From Phytoseiulus persimilis (lineage: Eukaryota; Arthropoda; Arachnida; Mesostigmata; Phytoseiidae), in the NCBI GenBank assembly GCA_037576195.1, contig CM075102.1:7688001-7752000 (forward strand): a stretch of DNA of 64,000 nt, in the 5' to 3' direction. The position numbers were made by a program, and so were the translations under genes. Positions within the stretch are counted from its first letter, which is position 1; every line of letters begins with the position of its first letter. The notes beneath the pieces were generated by a model that saw only the letters and a list, made by a program, of their open reading frames with translations, was not told where the DNA came from and made no database searches. This document shows, in pieces, positions 1 through 12,399 of this stretch.

Positions 1-150
1 CTGAAAAGTATAGTCAGACTCGTACCGGAAACACCTCTCCAGACTCGGGAGAGTATGTTCAGATTGGTCCCAGAATCACCTTCATGTCTTTCAGAGAAAG
101 TGCGGACAAACTGACAGACTGACAAACTGACAGACTAAGCCGATCCTTAC
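1..150 (+). repeat. Satellite module tail (plus orientation)
   Basis: This is the end of a satellite module whose body lies outside the window. It holds diverged 45-bp units followed by short CTGACAGA/CTGACAAA repeats and the conserved ending AAGCCGATCCTTAC. The same tail recurs at about 1,251-1,422 (plus) and in reverse complement at 1,431-1,610 and 6,033-6,200. No coding function is inferred. Confidence 0.8.
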
Positions 151-1430
151 TATATATAACCAGCCGGCCTTTGGCCGACTGGAGTCGGCCGCGCTGCGCG
201 CGGATGGACGGCGCTCTCTGCCATCGAGGCACTTTTCTCTCCCTTCACTGGTTCAGCATTCTGATTCTGAAATGTATAGTCAGATTGGTCTCGGAATTAC
301 CCCTCCAGAGTTGGAAAGAAATGCTCAGATTGGTCTCGAAATCACCCCTCCAGAGTTGAGAAGTAATGCTCAGATTGCTCTCGGAATCACCCCTCCAGAG
401 TTGAGAAGTAATGCTCAGATTGGTCTCGGAATCACCCCTCCAGAGTTGAGAAGTAGTGCTCAGATTGCTCTCGGAATCACCCCTCCAGAGTTGGAAAGTA
501 ATGCTCAGATTGCTCTCGGAATCACCCCTCCAGAGTTGAGAAGTAATGCTCGGATTGGTCTCGGAATCACCCCTCCAGAGTTGGGAAGTAATGCTCAGAT
601 TGCTCTCGGAATCACCCCTCCAGAGTTGAGAAGTAATGCTCAGATTGGTCTCGGAATCACCCCTCCAGAGTTGGGAAAGTAATGCTCAGATTGGTCTCGG
701 AATCACCCCTCCAGAGTTGGAAAGTAATGCTCAGATTGCTCTCGGAATCACCCCTCCAGAGTTGAAAGTAATGCTCAGATTGGTCTCGGAATCACCCCTC
801 CAGAGTTGAGAAGTAATGCTCAGATTGGTCTCGGAATCACCCCTCCAGAGTTGAGAAGTAATGCTCAGATTGCTCTCGGAATCACCCCTCCAGAGTTGAG
901 AAGTAATGCTCAGATTGCTCTCGGAATCACCCCTCCAGAGTTGAGAAGTAATGCTCAGATTGGTCTCGGAATCACCCCTCCAGAGTTGGGAAGTGATGCT
1001 CAGATTGGTCTCGGAATCACCCCTCCAGAATTGGGAAGTAATGCTCAGATTGGTCTCGGAATCACCCCTCCAGAGTTGAGAAGTAATGCTCAGATTGGTC
1101 TCGGAATCACCCCTCCAGAGTTGGGAAGTAATGCTCAGATTGGTCTCGGAATCACCCCTCCAGAGTTGGGAAGTAATGCTCAGATTGCTCTCGGAATCAC
1201 CCCTCCAGAGTTGAGAAGTAATGCTCAGATTGGTCTCGGAATCACCCCTCCACGTTTTGAAAAGTATAGTCAGATAGTCAGACTCATACCGGAATCACCT
1301 CTCCAGACTCGGGAGAATATGTTCAGAATTGGTCCCAGAATCACCTTCATGTCTTTCAGAAAAAGTGCGGACAAACTGACAACTGACAGACTGACAAACT
1401 GACAGACTAAGCCGATCCTTACTATATATA
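151..1430 (+). repeat. Complete satellite module, about 21 units of 45 bp
   Basis: The module starts with TATATATAACCAGCCGGCC (from 151). A unique GC-rich head follows to about 275, then about 21 tandem copies of a 45-bp unit, then the unique tail ending in TATATATA at 1,423-1,430. The unit reads roughly GCTCAGATTGGTCTCGGAAT followed by CACCCCTCCAGAGTTGAGAAGTAAT. Copies differ mainly at a G/C position (ATTGGTC versus ATTGCTC) and at GAGAAG/GGGAAG/GGAAAG. Because 45 is a multiple of three and the unit lacks stops, long open frames appear on both strands; these are treated as an artefact of the repeat. Confidence 0.9.
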
Positions 1431-4400
1431 ATCGGCTTAGTCTGTCAGTTTGTCAGTTTGTCAGTTTGTCAGTTTGACAATCTGTCAGTTTGTCCGCACT
1501 TTTTCTGAAAGACATGAAGAAGTGATTCTGGGACCAATCTGAACATACTCTCCCGAGTCTGGAGAGGTGTTTCCGGTACGAGTCTGACTATACTTTTCAG
1601 AAGCTGGAGGGGTGATTCCGAGACCAATCTGAGCATTACTTTCCAACTCTGGAGGGGTGATTCCGGGGCCAATCTGAGCATTACTTCTCAACTCTGGAGG
1701 GGTGATTCCGGGGGTCAGTCGGAGCATTACTTCCCAACTCTGGAGGGGTGATTCCGAGACCAATCTGAGCATTACTTTCCAACTCTGGAGGGGTGATTCC
1801 GGGGTCAATCTGAGCATTACTTCTCAACTCTGGAGGGGTGATTCCGGGGTCAATCTGAGCATTACTTCCCAACTCTGGAGAGGGTGTGATTCCGGGGTCA
1901 ATCTGAGCATTACTTCCCAACTCTGGAGGGGTGATTCCGGGGCCAATCTGAGCATTACTTCTCAACTCTGGAGGGGTGATTCCGGGGTCAATCTGAGCAT
2001 TACTTCCCACTCTGGAGGGGTGATTCCGGGGTCAATCTGAGCATTACTTCCCAACTCTGGAGGGGTGATTCCGGGGCCAATCTGAGCATTACTTCTCAAC
2101 TCTGGAGGGGTGATTCCGGGGTCAATCTGAGCATTACTTCCCAACTCTGGAGGGGTGATTCCGAGACCAATCTGACCATTACTTTCCAACTCTGGAGGGG
2201 TGATTCCGGGGTCAATCTGAGCATTACTTCCCAACTCTGGAGGGGTGATTCCGGGGGGCCAATCTGAGCATTACTTCTCAACTCTGGAGGGGTGATTCCG
2301 GGGTCAATCTGAGCATTACTTCTCAACTCTGGAGGGGTGATTCCGGGGTCAATCTGAGCATTACTTCCCAACTCTGGAGGGGTGATTCCGGGGCCAATCT
2401 GAGCATTACTTCTCAACTCTGGAGGGGTGATTCCGGGGTCAATCTGAGCATTACTTCCCAACTCTGGAGGGGTGATTCCGAGACCAATCTGAGCATTACT
2501 TTCCAACTCTGGAGGGGTGATTCCGGGGTCAATCTGAGCATTACTTCCCAACTCTGGAGGGGTGATTCCGGGGGCCAATCTGAGCATTACTTCTCAACTC
2601 TGGAGGGGTGATTCCGGGGTCAATCTGAGCATTTCTTCTCAACTCTGGAGGGGTGATTCCGGGGTCAATCTGAGCATTACTTCCCAACTCTGGAGGGGTG
2701 ATTCCGGGGCCAATCTGAGCATTACTTCTCAACTCTGGAGGGTTGATTCCGGGTCAATCTGAGCATTACTTCCCAACTCTGGAGGGGATTCCGAGACCAA
2801 TCTGACCATTACTTCCCAACTCTGGAGGAGTGATTCCGAGACCAATCTGAGCATTACTTCTCAACTCTGGAGGAGTGATTCCGGGACCAATCTGACCATT
2901 ACTTCTCAACTCTGGAGGGGTGATTCCGGGGTCAATCTGAGCATTTCTTTCCAACTCTGGAGGGGTGATTCCGAGACCAATCTGACCATTACTTCCCAAC
3001 TCTGGAGGGATGATTCCGGGGCCAATCTGAGCATTACTTTCCCAACTCTGGAGGGGTGATCCCGAGACCAATCTGACCATTACTTTCCAACTCTGGAGGG
3101 ATGATTCCGATACCGATCTGAGCATTGCTTCTCAACTCTGGAGGAGTGATTCCGGGGTCAATCTGAGCATTTCTTTCCAACTCTGGAGGGGTGATTCCGG
3201 GGCCAATCTGAGCATTACTTCCCAACTCTGGAGAGGGTGATTCCGGGGCCAATCTGAGCATTACTTCCCAACTCTGGAGAGGTGATTCCGGGGCCAATCT
3301 GAGCATTACTTCCCAACTCTGGAGAGGTGATTCCGGGGCCAATCTGAGCATTACTTCCCAACTCTGGAGGGATGATTCCGGGGCCAATCTGAGCATTACT
3401 TTCCAACTCTGGAGGGTGATCCCGAGACCAATCTGACCATTACTTTCCAACTCTGGGGATGATTCCGATACCGATCTGAGCATTGCTTCTCAACTCTGGA
3501 GGAGTGATTCCGGGGTCAATCTGAGCATTACTTTCAACTCTGGAGGGATGATTCCGGGGCCAATCTGAGCATTACTTTCCAATTCTGGAGGGATGATTCC
3601 GGGGCCAATCTGAGCATTACTTCCCAACTCTGGAGGGGTGATTCCGGGGCCAATCTGAGCATTACTTCCCAACTCTGGAGGGGTGATTCCGGGGCCAATC
3701 TGAGCATTACTTCCCAACTCTGGAGGAGTGATTCCGGGGCCAATCTGAGCATTACTTTCCAACTCTGGAGGGATGATTCCGGGGCCAATCTGAGCATTAC
3801 TTTCCAATTCTGGAGGGATGATTCCGGGGCCAATCTGAGCATTACTTCCCAACTCTGGAGGGATGATTCCGGGGCCAATCTGAGCATTACTTCCCAACTC
3901 TGGAGAGGTGATTCCGGGGCCAATCTGAGCATTACTTCCCAACTCTGGAGGAGTGATTCCGGGGCCAATCTGAGCATTACTTCCCAACTCTGGAGGGATG
4001 ATTCCGGGGCCAATCTGAGCATTGCTTCTCAACTCTGGAGGAGTGATTCCGGGGTCAATCTGAGCATTACTTTCCAACTCTGGAGGGATGATTCCGGGGC
4101 CAATCTGAGCATTACTTTCCAATTCTGGAGGGATGATTTCCGGGGCTAATCTGAGCATTACTTCCCAACTCTGGAGGGATGATTCCGGGGCCAATCTGAG
4201 CATTACTTCCCAACTCTGGAGAGGTGATTCCGGGGCCAATCTGAGCATTACTTCCCAACTCTGGAGGAGTGATTCCGGGGCCAATCTGAGCATTACTTCC
4301 CAACTCTGGAGGGATGATTCCGGGGCCAATCTGAGCATTACTTTCCAACTCTGGAGGGGTGATCCCGAGACCAATCTGACCATTACTTTCCAACTCTGGA

Positions 4401-4705
4401 GGGATGATTCCGATACCGATCTGAGCATTGCTTCTCAACTCTGGAGGGGTGATCCCGAGACCAATCTGACCATTACTTTCCATTCTGGAGGGATGATTCC
4501 GGGGCCAATCTGAGCATTACTTTCCAATTCTGGAGGGATGATTCCGGGGCCAATCTGAGCATTACTTCCCAACTCTGGACCCATCTCTCTGAGGGGTGAT
4601 TCCGGAACCAATCTGAGCATTACTTTTCAACTCTGGAGGGGTGATTCCGAGACCAATCTGAGCATTACTTTCCAACTCTGGAGGGGTGATTCCGGGGTCA
4701 ATCTG
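1431..4705 (-). repeat. Satellite module in reverse orientation, about 69 units
   Basis: This block is the reverse complement of the module to its left: tail at 1,431-1,610, then 45-bp units (CCAACTCTGGAGGGGTGATTCC and so on) to 4,705. Unit variants GGGGTCAATC, GGGGCCAATC and GAGACCAATC alternate in local blocks, which suggests higher-order amplification. Several units carry the variant GAGCATTGC, which is the target of the transposon at 4,714. The array resumes after that insertion and ends in its own head near 6,032. Confidence 0.9.
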
Positions 4706-4713
4706 AGCATTGC

Positions 4714-5338
4714 GGTAGTGTTCCGCTAGGCTCCCAACATGCTGCCGCCAGGCGAGGGAAGCCGCCGGCACACACAGAGCGGAGTGTCTATCGCGATGGG
4801 CCGGCAGCGGCTGCAGCGGTTGGCAGCGCGAGCTTTTCAAATATTTTCTCATTTACTAGTTTATCGGAGAGTTCAGGGAAGGGAAAATAAAGATTTTGAA
4901 CGGATTTCAATTCACTTCTTCCTCTTCGGATGAATTCTGTGCTGTGCTGAGTTCACCGCTGTGCTTGATTAAAAATGGCATTGGGTCGGGTTGGGTTAGG
5001 TTCCTGGCGAGCGAGCGAAGCGATGCGAGCTGACCGATAGCATGCGGCCCCGAAGCAGTGCGGGGGATTGGATAGGGTTAGGTTTGGTTCCTGGCGAGCG
5101 AGCAAAGCGATGCGAGCAGACTGACAACAAGCGGGCCCCAAGCAGTGCGGGGAGACGCGTTTATGACCAACCCATACCGACAATCAGCGTATTGATAGCC
5201 ATGGAGGCTGAAAAAGGTGCCCGATTCAAACGACATGGCCCTCTCCTTAAACGCTCTCCAATGCGCCGCCATGCTGGCCAGTGCTTGAAACGCCATTTTG
5301 GCGACTTGATCGTGTTGGGAGCCAACCGGAAAAATACC
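4714..5338. mobile_element. Non-autonomous TIR DNA transposon, 625 bp, 8-bp TSD
   Basis: A non-satellite island interrupts the array exactly between two copies of AGCATTGC (4,706-4,713 and 5,339-5,346). Removing the island plus one copy restores a normal 45-bp unit. The ends are imperfect terminal inverted repeats: the left begins GGTAGTGTTCCGC..GGCTCC, and the reverse complement of the right begins GGTATTTTTCCGG..GGCTCC, with about 23 of 28 bases matching. Inside is an imperfect direct duplication of about 75 bp (about 4,990-5,065 and 5,072-5,152) sharing TTCCTGGCGAGCGAGC. No transposase is visible. An 8-bp duplication fits hAT, P or Merlin-type elements; the superfamily is not resolved. Confidence 0.85.
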
Positions 5339-5346
5339 AGCATTGC

Positions 5347-6032
5347 TTCCCAACTCTGGAGGGGTGATTCCGAGACCAATCTGACCATTACTTCCCAACT
5401 CTGGAGGAGTGATTCCAAGACCAATCTGAGCATTACTTCTCAACTCTGGAGGAGTGATTCCGAGACCAATCTGAGCATTACTTTCCAACTCTGGAGGGGT
5501 GATCCCGAGACCAATCTGACCATTACTTTCCAATTCTGGAGGGATGATTCCGGGGCCAATCTGAGCATTACTTCCCAACTCTGGAGGGATGATTCCGAGA
5601 CCAATCTGAGCATTACTTTCCAACTCTGGGGGAGTGATTCCGGGGTCAATCTGAGCATTACTTCCCAACTCTGGAGGGGTGATTCCGGAACCAATCTGAG
5701 CATTACTTTTCAACTCTGGAGGGGTGATTCCGAGACCAAACTGAGCATTACTTCCCAATTCTGGAGGGGTGATTCCGAGACCAATCTGAGCATTACTTCC
5801 CAACTCTGGAGGGGTGATTCCGAGACCAATCTGAGCATTACTTTCCAACTCTGGAGGGGTGATTCCGAGACCAATCTGAGCATTACTTTCCAACTCTGGA
5901 GGGGTGATTCCGGGGTCAATCTGGCCATATTTTTCAAAATCAGAATGCTGATCCAGTGAAGGGAGAGAAAAGTGCCTCGATGGCAGGGAGCGCCGTCCAA
6001 CCGCGCGCAACGCGGCCGACTGGTTATATATA
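5347..6032 (-). repeat. Remainder of reverse satellite module with its head
   Basis: About 13 units of 45 bp continue after the transposon to about 5,930. The module head follows in reverse complement (5,936-6,032): it contains the same GTGCCTCGATGGCAGGGAGCG and GCGCGCAACGCGGCCGACTGG blocks as the plus module head and ends with TATATATA at 6,025-6,032. Immediately beyond is the tail of the next module (AGTAAGGATCGGCTTAG), so modules join head to tail here. Confidence 0.85.
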
Positions 6033-7259
6033 GTAAGGATCGGCTTAGTCTGTCAGTTTGTCAGTTTGTCCGCACTCCGTCGAGAATTCCGGGACCAATC
6101 TGACCATACTCTCCCCAAAGTCTGGAGAGGTGATTCCGGTACGAGTCTGACTATTCTTTTCAAAAGCTGGAGGGGTGATTCCGGAACCAATCTGAACATA
6201 CTTTTCAGAACGTGGAGGGATGATTCCGAGACCAATCTGAGCATTACTTCCCAACTCTGGAGTGGTGATTCCGGGGTCAATCTGAGCATTACTTCCCAAC
6301 TCTGGGGGGGTGATTCTGGGGTCAATCTTAGCATTACTTCCTAACTCTGGAGGGGTGATTCCGAGACCAATCTGGCCATTACTTCTCAACTCTGGAGGAG
6401 GGTGATTCTGAGACCAACCTGGCCATTACTTCCCAACTCTGGGGGGGGGGGGGGGGGGGATTCCGAGACCAATCTGGCCATTACTTCCCAACTCTGGGGG
6501 GGTGGTTCCGGGGTCAATCTAAGCATTACTTCCCAACTCTGGGGGGGGGGGGGTGATTCTGGGGTCAATCTTAGCATTACTTCTTAACTCTGGAGGGGTG
6601 ATTCCGAGACCAATCTGGCCATTACTTCCCAACTCTGGAGGGGTGATTCTGAGACCAATCTGGCCATTACTTCCCAACTCTGGGGGGGGGGGGGGGGATT
6701 CCGAGACCAATCTGGCCATTACTTCCCAACTCTGGGGGGGGGGATTCCGAGACCAATCTGGCCATTACTTCCCAACTCTGGGCGGGTGATTCTGGGGTCA
6801 ATCTTAGCATTACTTCCCAACTCTAGAGGGGTGATTCCGAGACCAATCTGGCCATTACTTCCCAACTCTGGAGGGGTTTTTCTGAGACCATCTGAGCATT
6901 ACTTCCCAACTCTGGAGGGGTAATTCTGAGATCAATCTGGCCATTACTTCCCAACTCTGGGGTCGATCTGAGCATTACTTTCCAACTCTGGAGGGGTGAT
7001 TCCAGGACCAATCTGAGCATTACTTTCCAACTCTGGAGGGGTGATTCCAGGACCAATCTGAGCATTACTTCCCAACTCTGGAGGGGTTATTCTGAGACCA
7101 ATCTGAGCATTACTTCCCAACTCTGGAGGGATGATTCTGAGACCAATCTGAGCATTACTTTCCAACTCTGGAGGGGTGATTCCGAGACCAATCTGAGCAT
7201 TACTTTCCAACTCTGGAGGGGTGATTCCAGGACCAATCTGAGCATTACTTTCCAACTCT
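6033..7259 (-). repeat. Third satellite module (distal part) with poly-G expansions
   Basis: The tail (6,033-6,200) is followed by about 23 units in reverse orientation. In many units the short G run after CTCTGG(A) has expanded to 7-17 consecutive G (for example 6,441-6,458, 6,541-6,553 and 6,681-6,697). The same expanded variants occur at 12,640-12,950 beyond the LINE, which shows that both flanks were one array before insertion. Confidence 0.85.
7247..7259. repeat. Target-site duplication, LINE 3' side
   Basis: ACTTTCCAACTCT at 7,247-7,259 is repeated at 12,493-12,505, precisely bracketing the LINE. Joining the flanks through one copy restores a normal satellite unit. Confidence 0.8.
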
Positions 7260-7464
7260 TTTTGAATCACTTGACCTCAAGCAATCATGAAGAGAGTTTA
7301 TTCTGTTCGCGTTTCCAAGTCCTTCTCTTATCTCCGCGGGTCAAGCGCCGGTATCCAAGTTTTCTTCGGCAGCTCGTCCGGGGGACCCTTGTCCCAGGGT
7401 GTGTTTTTTGTTATCTATCTGTTGTATTCATGATGTGGTACTCGTCCTTATCTCCAGTTCCCTC

Positions 7465-10400
7465 TCATATTTTCATTTTTATCTTCAAAATGGCAGATAT
7501 CATGTCTGCAACTGCTTTCCAATTCTGAATGTTTACAAGCATGATGTCGACGATGTTTCCAGGTGTGGGTATACACTGTATCATACTTTCTAGCTTTCTT
7601 CGGTGCTCTGTGAATTTTGTGCAGTGGAAGATAGTATGTTCCGGCGTGTCGTCTGTCCCGTCTACACAATGAACGCATATTGGGCTGAGTTTGATGTTCA
7701 TTTGTGTAGAGGTATGATTGGAAGTGACCGTGTCCCGAAAGAGCTTGGGTCAGAAAATAGTCAACTTCCCCGTGCTGTCTGGTGTACCATGATTTGATGT
7801 TTTTTATAAGAGTTTTTGTCCAGGTGCTTTTGGTAGGTCCACCGTGTGACCATCGGCTTTGCATCCTCTCTAGGAGGAATATTTGTGAAGTCCAATTGCA
7901 TCCGATCATATGATTGTGTCGGTTCTAGCTCTATGTCAGTGGCATCGTTCATCGATCTCGTTGGTGTTCGCTCAGTTTGTGTAAAGCCCCTGGTCTTCAT
8001 GGTCTCCTTGATCCTGATGTCCCATGGGATTGACCGAGAGAGGACCATGGCCACGTCGTTGGATATAGTGCGGTATCCCCTGCAGATTCGAATCGCTGTG
8101 ATTCTTTGTGCGGACACGATGGCGTTGCAGTTATATTTATGTTTCAAGGCTGTGTGCCATATCGGGTACCCATAGCAGGTTATTGACCATGCTATTGAGG
8201 CTAGAAGGTGTCTCCTTCCCTCTTCAGCACCATGGGTCCTTGGCATCAGCCTATTCAGCTGGTTCGAGATCTTTTTCGCTTTATCAGTTGCGTATCTGAA
8301 GTGAGCGCGGAAGTTCAGTTTCCGGTCTATATACACCCCGAGGTACTTCACGCTGTTTTTGATTTATTCTTTCGCCATTTATGTTCAGGTTGATTTCCCT
8401 TGGTTTGTTTTTGTTGCTGATCAGGATGGCTTCGGATTTGGACGGGGCAAGCTCGAGTTTCCTCTCGATGAGCCAATCATTGATCAGGGTCACCGCTTCA
8501 TTTGCTCTCCTTTCTATGGTTGTCTCATCTCTGCCTCTGATGCATAAGGCGAGGTCGTCTGCGTATCCAATGAGTTCAGTTTGTTCTGGTAAATCTAGGT
8601 TGAAGATTCCGTCATAGGCAATGTTCCACAGGGTCGGCCCCAGCACAGAGCCTTGTGGAACACCGGCCGTCATTTTTGTAAGAGAATTCCCCACATTTCA
8701 CTTCTCTGTCGCTTAGGTAGCTGAAGAGTATCCTTTTGAGGTACGGTGAAATGTCAAGGGACAACAGGCTGTTCTTTATAGAGTGCCAGGACACAGAATC
8801 GAAAGCATTCTTTATGTCCAGTAACACCATCAAGTCGGTTGTCTTGACCATCTGGGTTTTTCAAGCTCAGAAAGAGGGCCTGCTAAAACTCTCTGGATAG
8901 CCATGATAGTCGAGTGTTCTGGGCGGAAGCCAAATTGGTTTTCTGAAAGGAGCCTTTTGGTTTCAAGCTCCATTCGTAATCGGGCATGTACTATCTTTTC
9001 GAAAGATTTCGAGATGGTATCGAGCAGGCAGATTGGTCGATACGCTGATGGGAGATCCCTGGGTTTCCCTGGTTTATGGATGAGCACCACTTGGGCCTTC
9101 TTCCAATGTCTAGGGAACTCCCCTTCTTTCTAACAGCTTGTCGATGATTGAACGATATATTTCTGGGAATTTCAACATCAGTGTTTTGATGCTTCCGGCT
9201 GGTATTCCGTCTGGACCCGATGCTTTGTTCGTGTTAATCCGAGATGCTGCTTCAAGGATCTCTTCCGTAGTTACCTCGGGTATCAAGCCGTCCCCTACCA
9301 GTGGAGTTTGAACTATTGTGTCTAGGTGTCTCGGGAAAAGTGTTCTGATTGCATTTTCGGTGAGCTCAGCTGGGAGTTGTGTTCTCGGTAGCCTGAGTTT
9401 TGTCCGCGATGATTTTGTATCCCAATCCCCATGGATAGATACTCACATCTTCACATAGTTTCGCCCACATTTATTTTTTAGCTCTGATGATTGCTGCTTT
9501 AAGCTCTTCCCGTTTTTGCTCGTAGAGTGCTTTTTCATTTTGCCCATTTGTGGGTTGTGCTCGCGTATATTCCCTCCTCGCCTTAACTGCTTCCCTCCTA
9601 GCAGCAGCTGTGTCGGTATTCCACCAGTAACTCGAGGTATTGTTATTCCGGCGCGGGCTTTGATATGCTTTGTTGCACGCATGTCTTATGTCTCTCTCCA
9701 GGCTTTTGATGTTTTCTGGTTTTCTCCCATGAAACCTCATTCGTAATTCGGTCAGAAATGTCTCTCCGTGTATATTGCGGTAGATGAAATTTCTCCCGCG
9801 TCTTCTACTTGGATTCGGTCTGTGCAGCCTTGACTGTGTTTGTTGGGTTGTTACCTCAAAACGAATGTAGTGGTGATCGCTCAGGCTTATTAGTTCATTG
9901 AGAACATGCCATTCCAGAACTTGGCTTGCAAGCGGTGAAGTACACATCGTTAAATCGATATGTGAGCACTGATTACCTCTCTCGAATGTCGGCCGGTCTC
10001 CTACGTTTATCAAAACTAGGTCATTTGCCGCTATCCACTCTTCCAGTGTGCGACCTCTTCGGTTGGTGTATCTGCTACTCCAAGTCGGTGACGCAGAATT
10101 GAAGTCTCCAGTAATGATCAGGCCTTTCTGTCCGTTTCGGCAGTTGATGGTGTTAGTAATGTCTTTTAATGTGTCGTTGAATACATCGTGCGGAGTATTT
10201 GGTGAGAGATAGCAGCTGCATATCGTATAGCAGTCGGTCTCTGCCCAAACAAAGTGGTCTCCCTCTCCATTTCGGAAAGGAATGCCTGATTTGAGAAATT
10301 TGATTGCTGCAGACTTGTTCCTGTTAACTAGCCAGTCAGGACCAGTATATAGGACGTTTGGTTCCGTGACGAGAAGAATGTCTATGTTGAGTTGTTTCGC

Positions 10401-10502
10401 TGTGTGTATGGCAAGGTCTTGGGCTGATTTCGATCTGTTCAGGTTGATTTGCAGAAGTTTATCCCTTGTCGAGTTTGGGTTCGAGTTTCTAGTTCCTGGC
10501 AT
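7465..10502 (-). pseudogene. LINE ORF2 (APE endonuclease, reverse transcriptase), broken
   Basis: The ORF starts at ATG 10,502, overlapping the end of ORF1 by about 14 bp in another frame. Residues 1-330 form an APE-type endonuclease (LLQINLNRSKSAQDLA near the start, TEPN, then ITGDFNSASPTW and SDHHYIRFEV). The reverse transcriptase follows in pieces: NKASGPDGIPAG, AYRPICLLDTISK, NQFGFRPEHST, LDIKNAFDS (first catalytic Asp), AGVPQGSVLGP and YADD at about 8,554-8,565. Near the C terminus is a Cys-His motif, ICVHCVDGTDDTPEHTIFHC. A TAA lies near 9,473 and frameshifts near 9,385, 9,125, 8,840, 8,695, 8,330 and 7,770. The catalytic residues survive but the frame does not. Confidence 0.85.
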
Positions 10503-12399
10503 TGTTTCGTTTAACTTTCTCCTTCAACAGGTTTCTGTAGTTCGGACAGGATAAAGAGTTTGTAGAGTGTCCATCTGCTTTACACTCCTTGCAGTGAGGA
10601 ATTGATGTGCAAGCTGTTGCGGTGTGGCCTGATTTCGTGCATTTGTAACACATTTTTTCTGCTTTTGGTTTTTTGCAATATTTGTTCACATGTCCGAATT
10701 CCAAGCAGTTGAAACAAAGGGCTACGCTGACACGTTCGGTGATTCTGGAGTGCGTCAGTCCAATCTAGATATTTCCCATCTTAACCAGTTTCTCTCCTGT
10801 CTTTCTGGGGAGGAGAACCTTGTTCGACCAGCAGCCGTTTTTGCTTTTGTTCTGTCTGTATAGAAGGATTTCTCCTGATTCTTCAGTTTCTTCGCGGATT
10901 CTTCTCTCTATTTCTTCCTTTTCAGTCACCCCATCTAAGTCATGGATTATTATCATAATTTTTGCATGTTTTTTGATCTCGGTTGTGTTTTGGGTCTTCT
11001 CGGTTATCATCTCCGAGAAAATTTTGCTCGCCCCCGGAACTTGTTCTGTCAGTTTTATCATCTTGTTTCCTTCTTTGGTTTCGTGGATTCTATCGATTCT
11101 TACTCCAGTCTCATCCGGCTTCTCGATCACTTGCTCTATTTGTCTGAGTGTGTCGGCGTAGGTTTTACCAGGCCATTGCTCACCACAAGTGTGTGTCCAT
11201 CTTCTTTGTTCGTATTATCCTTTTTCTTCGTTCCTCTACCTTTTGCACATATTTCCGCGCTTAGGTTTTTTCCATACACGCAGCATTCAAGTATTTTTAG
11301 GCCAACGGTGATGTTTATGCATTCTGGTAGATAGACTGTGAGTTTTCCGTGGGTTTCACTTCCCATTTCGTCTATTATGGATTTGACGACACGAATTATC
11401 TCCAATCGATCATCTCCGGTTTTGATCACTGTTATTTCGTCTGAGGCCTCGTAGTCCTCGGTGCCTTGTTTTCGGATTTTTTGGTTCAGGGATAGGGTTA
11501 TATTTGATCCTAGAGGAGCGCTTTTCACAGAGCTCCCCAGCCTGGGATAAGATGCGCCGAGGTGCCGTAAGACCTCCGCGTCTTTTTTGTTATTCTCGTT
11601 CACGATTATAATACGGATTGGTGTCACAGCGAGAACGCTTTTCTGCGTCGTTTTCGCTTTCTCCAGGATGTCCTTCGGCCATTGGTAGCTTATGAGTTTT
11701 TCAATGTCCGTTTCGTCTTTGACCAAATTCAACTTCTCTCTCAGTTCTTCATGTGTAATGTACTTGTTTTGGTTGTTTAGTTGCGATAAATCGTTCTTGA
11801 GTTTTTCGTTTTCATTTTTGAGTTTGACAATCTCGTCCATGAGTTTGTCTATGCTAGAGCTCCGTGATTCGAAGTCTCTTTTCTGAGTTTCTTGTTCGAT
11901 ATTGAGTTGGTGGATGTTGTTGGTCAGATGTTTGTTGAGTTTCTTGACTTTGCTCACTAGGACTTCGCTCTGTTCCTTGATTTCGGTTTTCGTAGTTATG
12001 TGTCTTATGTTGCTCAGTTCGTAAAGTTCGTTAGCCAAATTCAGTATGTCCATGAGTTTATCTGTGGCTGCGCTAAGATCGACCTCCGAACTTTCTCGGG
12101 AATCTTCCGCCTCTGGAAGTGGCTCTTCCTCGGGTATCATGTTTTCTTCTTCCGTATTTACAGAGCGTCTGGGTGTTTTCTCATCGTTGGGAGAGAGTTC
12201 CAGTTTTCGCTTGTCACCACCTCGGAGTTTATTTTCCTTTCTGTTTTGACTTTCCCAAGGTTTCTGTGAGTTCTGATGCTGTGGTGTCAAGTGCGCCTCG
12301 TTCGGTGCTTTCTGTTTCTAGGTTCTGATTGGGTGTTTGATTCGATTGGTGCATGATCTTTCCGTTTTCGATTGGTTTGGGAAGATTCTTCTCACCCAT
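10489..12399 (-). pseudogene. LINE ORF1 (Gag-like, three CCHC zinc knuckles), broken
   Basis: ORF1 encodes the nucleic-acid-binding protein of the LINE ribonucleoprotein. The first in-frame ATG is at 12,399 (MGEKNLPKP). The frame then shifts near 12,270 into a long acidic and coiled-coil-like segment rich in Lys, Glu and Asn. It shifts again near 11,165, after which GKTYADTLRQIEQ resumes the expected Gag sequence. A TAG interrupts at about 10,762. The C-terminal end carries three knuckles: CFNCLEFGHVNKYC, CYKCTKSGHTATAC and CKECKADGHSTNSLSC. At least two frameshifts and one stop make it non-functional. Confidence 0.8.

Noticed and set aside
151-6032. rDNA intergenic spacer with duplicated Pol I promoters
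   Set aside because: TATATATA heads plus subrepeats resemble such spacers, but no 18S, 28S or external spacer sequence was seen, so it stays only a hypothesis.
272-7270. Long open frames encoding NAQIGLGITPPELRS-type 15-residue repeats, like a silk or collagen-type protein
   Set aside because: The frames exist because the 45-bp satellite is a multiple of three without stops. They occur on both strands, break at indels, flip with orientation and lack consistent starts.
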